Source of the DNA: Edaphobacter lichenicola
GTDB lineage: Bacteria; Acidobacteriota; Terriglobia; Terriglobales; Acidobacteriaceae
Direction of reading: 5' to 3'
Assembly: GCF_025264645.1 (NCBI RefSeq)
Contig: NZ_CP073696.1
Coordinates: 434,001 to 498,000, forward strand
Length of the DNA: 64,000 nucleotides
The notes beneath the pieces are model-generated. The model was given only the letters and a program-made list of their open reading frames with translations. It did not search any database and was not told the origin of the DNA. Position numbers and translations under genes: made by a program. Position 1 is the first letter of the stretch; each line of letters opens with the position of its first letter. Positions 59,329-64,000 of the stretch are shown here, piece after piece.

Positions 59329-60078
59329 ATGCCCACAGTTGGCGTTGAGTTCGCGAAGGTGAGCTACACGTTGGCAGGTGGGCGTACTCTTTTGCGCGAC
59401 ATCTCGCTTCAGCTTGAGGCTGGGACTACGACCGCCTTGCTGGGGCGCAGCGGGTCGGGTAAGACGACCTTGTTGCGCATGGTCAACGGATTGGTGCAGC
59501 AGAGCGCGGGTGAGGTGCTGGTTGCGGGGAAGAACACGCAGGGTGGCGACTCGGTGGCGCTCCGCCGAAGCATTGGATACGTCATCCAGGAGACCGGGCT
59601 GTTTCCACACATGACTGTGGAGCGGAACGCAGGGATGGCTCTTGAGCTTGCAGGCCGATCAAAGCAGCAGACTGCGGCTCGCGTGCGGGAGGTGCTGCAG
59701 CTTACAGGTTTGGACTATGAAGAATTTCACGAACGGTATCCGTGGCAGCTGTCCGGCGGCCAACGCCAGCGGGTTGGTCTTGCCCGAGCCCTGGCAACAG
59801 ACCCGACCGTGTTGCTGATGGATGAGCCGTTCGGCGCGCTCGATCCGCTGACGCGCGCAGAGATGCAGACCATGTTGAAAGATCTGTTGAAGCGCGTCGG
59901 GAAGACCGTTTTGTTGGTAACACACGATCTTGATGAAGCCTTGTATCTCGCTGGCCGAGTGGTCTTTCTGGCCGAAGGCGCGGTGGTGGCGGATCTTCCG
60001 GCAAACGAGGTTCTCCTGTCCGAAAATCCTCATGTAAAAGACTATGTTCAGGCGGTACATCGCGCGGTGCTTGCATGA
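59329..60078 (+). CDS. Osmoprotectant (glycine-betaine type) ABC transporter, ATP-binding protein
   Basis: 249 residues. Walker A GRSGSGKTT (39-47), Q-loop VIQETGLFPHMTVERN, signature LSGGQRQRVGLARALATDP (141-), Walker B LLMDEPFGALDPLTR and the switch His region LLVTHDLDEALYLAG. Resembles OpuCA/YehX-like ATPases for betaine or choline import. No CBS domains are present, so it is not the osmo-sensing OpuA type. Its stop overlaps the permease start (ATGA), and the permease overlaps the binding protein. Confidence 0.93.
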   Translation: MPTVGVEFAKVSYTLAGGRTLLRDISLQLEAGTTTALLGRSGSGKTTLLRMVNGLVQQSAGEVLVAGKNTQGGDSVALRRSIGYVIQETGLFPHMTVERNAGMALELAGRSKQQTAARVREVLQLTGLDYEEFHERYPWQLSGGQRQRVGLARALATDPTVLLMDEPFGALDPLTRAEMQTMLKDLLKRVGKTVLLVTHDLDEALYLAGRVVFLAEGAVVADLPANEVLLSENPHVKDYVQAVHRAVLA

Positions 60079-60707
60079 TGGATTTCTTCAACCACCATGG
60101 GTGGGAGATCGGCAGGCTGACCTTTGAACATCTCTGGTTGACCTTGTCGGCGATGGTATTAGCCGCAGCAATTGGTCTGCCGCTTGGGATTGTGCTGACA
60201 CGGAATCGGGCTCTGGCGAAGCCTGTCATCGGCTTTGCGAATGTGCTTCAGACTGTGCCGAGCCTTGCGCTGTTCGGTCTTCTATTGCCGGTGCCATGGC
60301 TGGGGGAGAATGCAGCCCGACTGGCGATTCTGGCGTTGACCGGATACGCGCTGCTGCCGATCTTGCGGAATACCTACGCGGGAATCGGAAGTGTCGATCC
60401 CGCACTGGTTGATGTTGCGAATGCAATGGGGATGACCTCCTGGCAGCGGCTGATAAAGGTAGAGTTGCCGCTCGCAGCGAGCGTAATCCTTGCAGGTCTA
60501 CGCACGGCAACGGTGACGTGTGTCGGCGTCGCGACGATTGCGGCTGCGATCGGCGCCGGGGGGCTTGGCGAACTGATCTTTCGCGGGGTAGCCAGCGTGG
60601 ACAACGGTTTAGTTCTGGCAGGAGCAATTCCAGCAGCACTCTTGGCGCTCATTGCGGACGCCGGGTTGGGACTACTGGAGAAGCGATTGGCCGTGAGGCG
60701 GGTGTGA
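60075..60707 (+). CDS. Osmoprotectant ABC transporter, permease
   Basis: 210 residues, five to six helices. Starts FNHHGWEIGRLTFEHLWLTLSAMVLAAAIGLPLG, and the EAA-like loop is visible: GSVDPALVDVANAMGMTSWQRLIKVELPLAASVILAGLRTATV. This fits a BPD-type permease of the OpuCB/YehY kind. It overlaps the ATPase gene upstream and the binding-protein gene downstream (GTGA), so the three are translated together. Confidence 0.93.
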   Translation: MMDFFNHHGWEIGRLTFEHLWLTLSAMVLAAAIGLPLGIVLTRNRALAKPVIGFANVLQTVPSLALFGLLLPVPWLGENAARLAILALTGYALLPILRNTYAGIGSVDPALVDVANAMGMTSWQRLIKVELPLAASVILAGLRTATVTCVGVATIAAAIGAGGLGELIFRGVASVDNGLVLAGAIPAALLALIADAGLGLLEKRLAVRRV

Positions 60708-61651
60708 GGGGCGAGTCTACAGATCAGCGAGCCGGCGAGTCTGCGCCACGACGGTCGTCGGAGCTATTACTGAGCGCAGTCATCCTCTGCCTTTTGCTGA
60801 CATGTGTATCGTGTGCCCCACCGCGCTCATCACGCATCACCATCGGAGCGAAGAACTTTACCGAGCAGGTTGTGCTCGGGGAGCTGCTGTCTCAGGAGAT
60901 TGAGGCTGTCACCGGGGGCCAAGTGGATCGAAGGTTCTATCTGGCCGGAAGCTATCTCTGTCAGCAAGCGTTGGTGAGTGGACGAATCGATGGCTACGTC
61001 GAGTACACGGGAACGGCCTTGACGGCGATCTTGAAACAGCCTCTGCCACCGGTGGGTCAACGAGATGCCGCGACGGTGCTACGACCAGTGACTCAGCTCT
61101 ATGCTTCGCGATATCACGTGCTTGTGGGACCGTCCCTGGGGTTCGAGGATACGTTTGCGATGGTGGTACGAGGAGACGACGCGCGACGGCTGGAGTTGAA
61201 GACCATCTCGGATGCCGTCAAGGTCGCCCCGCAGTGGCGGCTCGGCGTGGGGTATGAGTTCGAGGAGAGGCCAGACGGACTGCGCGGCCTCGAGGCAACC
61301 TACGGCCTCAAATTTGCCGATGCCCCGCGAACGATGGACCTCGGACTACTGTACCGAGCACTATCGAACAATCAGGTTGACATGGTCGCAGGTAACTCAA
61401 CCGACGGGCCGATACGAGCGCTCGGGTTCGTCGTCCTGGCTGATGACAAGCATTACTTTCCCCCATACGATGCGGTGCCGCTGGTAAGGCAGGACTCCCT
61501 TCATCGTCATCCGGGAATTCAAGTGGCGATGGATCGGCTTGCAGGGAAGGTAAGCGCAGATGAGATGCGCGGAATGAACTACGCTGTGGATGGCGAACAC
61601 CGTGATGTAGGAGATGTGGTGCGGGAATTTCGTAAAGCGAAGGGGCTCTGA
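60704..61651 (+). CDS. Osmoprotectant ABC transporter, substrate-binding lipoprotein
   Basis: 315 residues from GTG 60704 (GTGA overlap with permease). A lipobox-like LLTCVSC closes the signal region, so it is probably lipid-anchored. OpuAC-type binding domain: RITIGAKNFTEQVVLGELLSQEIEA, GYVEYTGTALTAIL, then YGLKFADAPRTMDLGLLYRALSNNQVDMVAGNSTDG and GVGYEFEERPDGLRGLE. Binds quaternary amines such as glycine betaine, choline or a related ligand; the aromatic cage cannot be fully assigned by eye. End of the operon. Confidence 0.92.
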   Translation: MRGESTDQRAGESAPRRSSELLLSAVILCLLLTCVSCAPPRSSRITIGAKNFTEQVVLGELLSQEIEAVTGGQVDRRFYLAGSYLCQQALVSGRIDGYVEYTGTALTAILKQPLPPVGQRDAATVLRPVTQLYASRYHVLVGPSLGFEDTFAMVVRGDDARRLELKTISDAVKVAPQWRLGVGYEFEERPDGLRGLEATYGLKFADAPRTMDLGLLYRALSNNQVDMVAGNSTDGPIRALGFVVLADDKHYFPPYDAVPLVRQDSLHRHPGIQVAMDRLAGKVSADEMRGMNYAVDGEHRDVGDVVREFRKAKGL

Positions 61652-61738
61652 GTTTGGCTGAACAATTCGGAGTGTGAGCACAACTCGTTTTCGCGAGAAT
61701 GGCTTCAGTGGTTGAGTTTCCATGACTGGAGAGTTCCG

Positions 61739-62218
61739 ATGAGCGAGTTACGAATCATTGCAATTGCAAGTGAGTTAGCCGATCAGGTAAGAGCCACGAT
61801 GGTGTCGCCTGGATATGGGCATCCAGTGACGGCGAAGGTAGCGACAGGGTTGGGTCCTTGCCGGCATTGCTTGCAGCCCTTTGCGGTGGGTGAGGAGGTA
61901 AGGCTGTTGTTTACGTTGAATCCGTTTGATGGCGTGGCGTCGATACCGCAGCCAGGGCCGGTATTTTTGCACGAAGAGGCATGCAAACGGCACGGGGAAG
62001 AAGAGGAGTACCCGGAGGGGTTGTTGCAGTTGGGTGCTCTGCTGGACGGCTATGATGCAGAGCAGATGATTCGTCGGCGGGAGTTGGTCGCGAGGGATGT
62101 TTCGCCCGAGACGTCGCTGCGCGAGATGCTGATGGATCCGCTGCTTCAGTACGTGGTGGTGCGGGATCCGAATGCAGGGTGCTATCGGATGCGTGTGGAG
62201 CGAAGGGAGGGTCACTGA
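61739..62218 (+). CDS. DUF1203-family protein
   Basis: 159 residues from ATG 61739. DUF1203 signatures are LGPCRHCLQPFAVGEEVRLLFTLNPFDGVASIPQPGPVFLHEEAC and LLQLGALLDGYDAEQMIRRRELV. The CRHC pair near residue 42 may bind a metal or sit on a loop. Function is unknown for the family. Its stop overlaps the DinB gene start (TGATG), indicating coupled translation. Confidence 0.88.
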   Translation: MSELRIIAIASELADQVRATMVSPGYGHPVTAKVATGLGPCRHCLQPFAVGEEVRLLFTLNPFDGVASIPQPGPVFLHEEACKRHGEEEEYPEGLLQLGALLDGYDAEQMIRRRELVARDVSPETSLREMLMDPLLQYVVVRDPNAGCYRMRVERREGH

Positions 62219-62718
62219 TGGTTGAGCCGTGGCTGCGGGGAACGCTGCCGGAAGTGGATTCTGTACGGCGTCAGATACTACACGCTCTGGAGTTGGCGGG
62301 CGAAGATATTGATCGATGGTGCGCCGGTTTGAGCGACGCAGAGATGAATGCACGGCCATTTGGGCTGGCATCGGTCGCGTTCCATCTGCGACACATCGCA
62401 CGGAGCCTGGACCGTCTGCTGACATACGCGGAAGGAAACGCGTTAACCGGAGCGCAGATGGATGCTCTGGCTGGCGAGATGGCGGGCGACGCGTTTGCGG
62501 AAGAGGTTTTGGCCGAAGTTCGGGCGGCCTTGGGTGAGGCTTACCGGCGAGTCCTGATGATCTCGCAAAACAGTTATGAAGAGAAGCGAGGCGTTGGCCG
62601 GGCGCTGTTGCCCAGTACGGTGGGTGGGCTGTTAGTCCACTGTGCGGAGCACACACAGCGGCACGTAGGCCAAGCGGTAACGACTGCGAAGGTTGTAGTG
62701 GGAGTGCAAAAGAGCTGA
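62218..62718 (+). CDS. DinB-like four-helix-bundle protein
   Basis: 166 residues. DinB/DUF664 fold: SVRRQILHALELAGEDIDRWCAGLSDAEMNARPFGLASVAFHLRHIARSLDRLLTYAEG has the first metal-binding His (HLRHIARS), and the last helix HCAEHTQRHVGQAV has the other two. Such metal bundles may act as transferases or thiol-linked enzymes. It overlaps the DUF1203 gene, implying joint function. A small GAGCGC-CTG-GCGCTC hairpin follows at 62723-62737. Confidence 0.88.
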   Translation: MVEPWLRGTLPEVDSVRRQILHALELAGEDIDRWCAGLSDAEMNARPFGLASVAFHLRHIARSLDRLLTYAEGNALTGAQMDALAGEMAGDAFAEEVLAEVRAALGEAYRRVLMISQNSYEEKRGVGRALLPSTVGGLLVHCAEHTQRHVGQAVTTAKVVVGVQKS

Positions 62719-62722
62719 TCCG

Positions 62723-62737
62723 GAGCGCCTGGCGCTC
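62723..62737 (+). terminator. Weak hairpin after the DinB-like gene
   Basis: GAGCGC-CTG-GCGCTC, 6-bp stem, followed by ATCCTTTAG. T-run poor. Confidence 0.3.
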
Positions 62738-62821
62738 ATCCTTTAGTCTGGCTTCGATCTCAGCCCTTTAGGTGGGTTGACTCATCTCCGACGGCAGCGT
62801 TGAATCGCTGCGAGGAAGAAC

Positions 62822-64000
62822 ATGCCACAGATGCAAGAGCTCCACACAAAGACTGAGTCGAAACCCGTTCTATCCCTGGCTTCGGTGAGTGCTGCAATTT
62901 GCGTCGCTTGTGTAGCTATCCCCATGTTTATTATTCGTCCGTTTCGCCCCCAGGGTACCCGGGAACTGGAGATTGCCCTGGCCGTTCGTCATGCGGCTCC
63001 GTGGCTTGCTGGCGCATGCGCTGTGATCGTGCTGTTGCTGGTAATTCAAACGTGGAAGACCACGCAGTTGGGATCTCGCATTGCGTTGGTCGGGTTGCTT
63101 CTTATGGCCACGCTATGCGCGGTTTTCACGCACGTCAATATCTTCGAAAAGATGTTTCATCCCTATGGGTTGCCGTCGTTCGGAGGTGCTGCCAACGCGG
63201 CGGTCGATCCGGATGACAAAGTGCTGGCGGTTACCTTAGGACAAGATGCCCGTGCTTACCCAATCCGAACGATGGGCTACCACCACATCGTGAATGACAT
63301 CATTAACGGTGTGCCGATCGCGGTGACATATTGCACGTTATGTCATACCGGATTAGTGTGGAACCGCATGCTCGACGGGAGGTTGCTGCACTTCCGCCTC
63401 GCGGGCATCAACAATGGAAACGCTCTGCTGCGCGACGAGGAGACGAGCAGCATCTGGCAACAGAGCACCGGTGAGGCGATCTATGGCCCGCTCAAAGGGA
63501 AGCAGCTTGAACTCGTTCGCAGCAACGAGTTGAGTTTTGGCCTCTGGAAGCAAGAGCAACCACATGGGCAGGTGCTGCAGCCGAACTCACTCTATGCGGC
63601 TGAGTACGACCCAAAGGACTGGGAGAAACACGTCGAGAAGACGCGAACAGTGGTGAACACGACCAAGTCCGGGATCGGGCCTCACCAGCTCATGTGGGGT
63701 ATCACTACGGCCGGGGAGAGCAAGGCCTATCCGGTTCAGGCAATACTTGCGACAAAGTTGATTCGGGATCACGTCGGGAAGGTTCCGATCCTTCTGTTGG
63801 TCGGGCCCGACGGCACATCCATCCGGACGTTTGAAACCGGAAATACCGATCTGACCTTCGCCACGGGGCCGCATGACGGAACGATGACGGATACAGGGAC
63901 GGGGTCGACGTGGAACTTTCAAGGCTGCGCGGTGGAAGGAAGTCTCTCAGGACGCTGCTTGAAGGAGATCGACGCACACAAGGACTATTGGTTCGACTGG
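62822..64000 (+). CDS. DUF3179 membrane protein, partial (3' end outside window)
   Basis: 393 codons are visible from ATG 62822 (GAGGAAG upstream) and no stop occurs before base 64000. Three hydrophobic segments open the protein (LASVSAAICVACVAIPMFII, APWLAGACAVIVLLLVI, IALVGLLLMATLCAVF). The DUF3179 region then shows DDKVLAVTLGQDARAYPIRTMGYHHIVNDIINGVPIAVTYCTLCHTGLVWNR. The family usually has CPLC here; this copy reads YCTLCHTG, which also resembles a CxxCH heme-binding motif. Later GIGPHQLMWGITTAGESKAYPV is a second conserved block. Function unknown. Confidence 0.9.
   Translation, partial: MPQMQELHTKTESKPVLSLASVSAAICVACVAIPMFIIRPFRPQGTRELEIALAVRHAAPWLAGACAVIVLLLVIQTWKTTQLGSRIALVGLLLMATLCAVFTHVNIFEKMFHPYGLPSFGGAANAAVDPDDKVLAVTLGQDARAYPIRTMGYHHIVNDIINGVPIAVTYCTLCHTGLVWNRMLDGRLLHFRLAGINNGNALLRDEETSSIWQQSTGEAIYGPLKGKQLELVRSNELSFGLWKQEQPHGQVLQPNSLYAAEYDPKDWEKHVEKTRTVVNTTKSGIGPHQLMWGITTAGESKAYPVQAILATKLIRDHVGKVPILLLVGPDGTSIRTFETGNTDLTFATGPHDGTMTDTGTGSTWNFQGCAVEGSLSGRCLKEIDAHKDYWFDW

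Overview
The window looks like chromosomal DNA of a soil Acidobacteriota, most likely family Acidobacteriaceae (class Terriglobia; Edaphobacter, Granulicella or Terriglobus type). This is inferred from gene content only: a very large Oar-like TonB-dependent receptor with an N-terminal carboxypeptidase-regulatory domain, PadR/HAAS/DUF418 and thioredoxin-like secreted proteins, a PEP-CTERM protein, the futalosine menaquinone enzyme MqnE, an OmpA-like barrel with Ig/PKD-type repeats, and intergenic repeats whose cores resemble those I remember from Terriglobia. Coding density is high, GC is moderate to high, and most genes sit in short operons.

Layout. 1-8.9 kb: tail of a beta-carbonic anhydrase; a translationally coupled padR-HAAS-DUF418 operon with a perfect 13-bp palindromic operator; a thioredoxin-fold DUF255 protein; a Tat-type amidase; and a divergent MarR / VOC-ABM cassette around a small palindrome. 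9-14.4 kb: proline dehydrogenase with a strong terminator, a repeat-rich intergenic region, a TlpA-like thioredoxin, a DUF3106 protein and an ECF sigma / zinc anti-sigma pair. 14.4-17.3 kb: tRNA-Val(CAC), the decayed catalytic end of a tyrosine recombinase beside it, REP-like palindromes, and a TetR-controlled NAD-dependent epimerase. 17.3-25.1 kb: a minus-strand block of secreted or sugar-related proteins (lipoprotein, zinc-dependent phospholipase C-like, SnoaL-like, rhamnogalacturonan-acetylesterase-like, Gfo/Idh/MocA, GmhA), then an esterase and a cupin.

25.3-31.1 kb holds the nitrogen-status module amtB-glnK-glnD, with a frameshifted relic gene between glnK and glnD, followed by a solitary nuoB. 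31.3-36.3 kb: an OmpA-like barrel protein, a BNR/sortilin-type repeat protein and mqnE. 36.7-37.7 kb: a PEP-CTERM protein and an unannotated 29-residue membrane peptide, each preceded by a good sigma-54 (-24/-12) promoter; with the peptide's own ribosome site and terminator, this is the most interesting small unit in the window. 37.7-43.9 kb: a lacI-MFS operon divergent from a TonB-dependent receptor, which looks like a sugar-uptake locus.

44-49.8 kb: a GNAT acetyltransferase, murA, and a three-gene sortase cluster (anchored surface-type protein, class D/E-like sortase, and a 743-residue protein with repeated WLDELF-type modules, one membrane segment and an NTF2-like C-terminus). 49.8-58 kb: murQ, lepB and a glycolytic group (gap, pgk, tpiA) interspersed with an O-acyltransferase, RidA and small membrane or secreted proteins. 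58-64 kb: a P-loop kinase-like protein, an overlapping osmoprotectant ABC operon (ATPase-permease-binding protein), DUF1203 and DinB proteins, and a DUF3179 protein running off the right edge.

Functions come from recognisable motifs and remembered family features; no database search was run.
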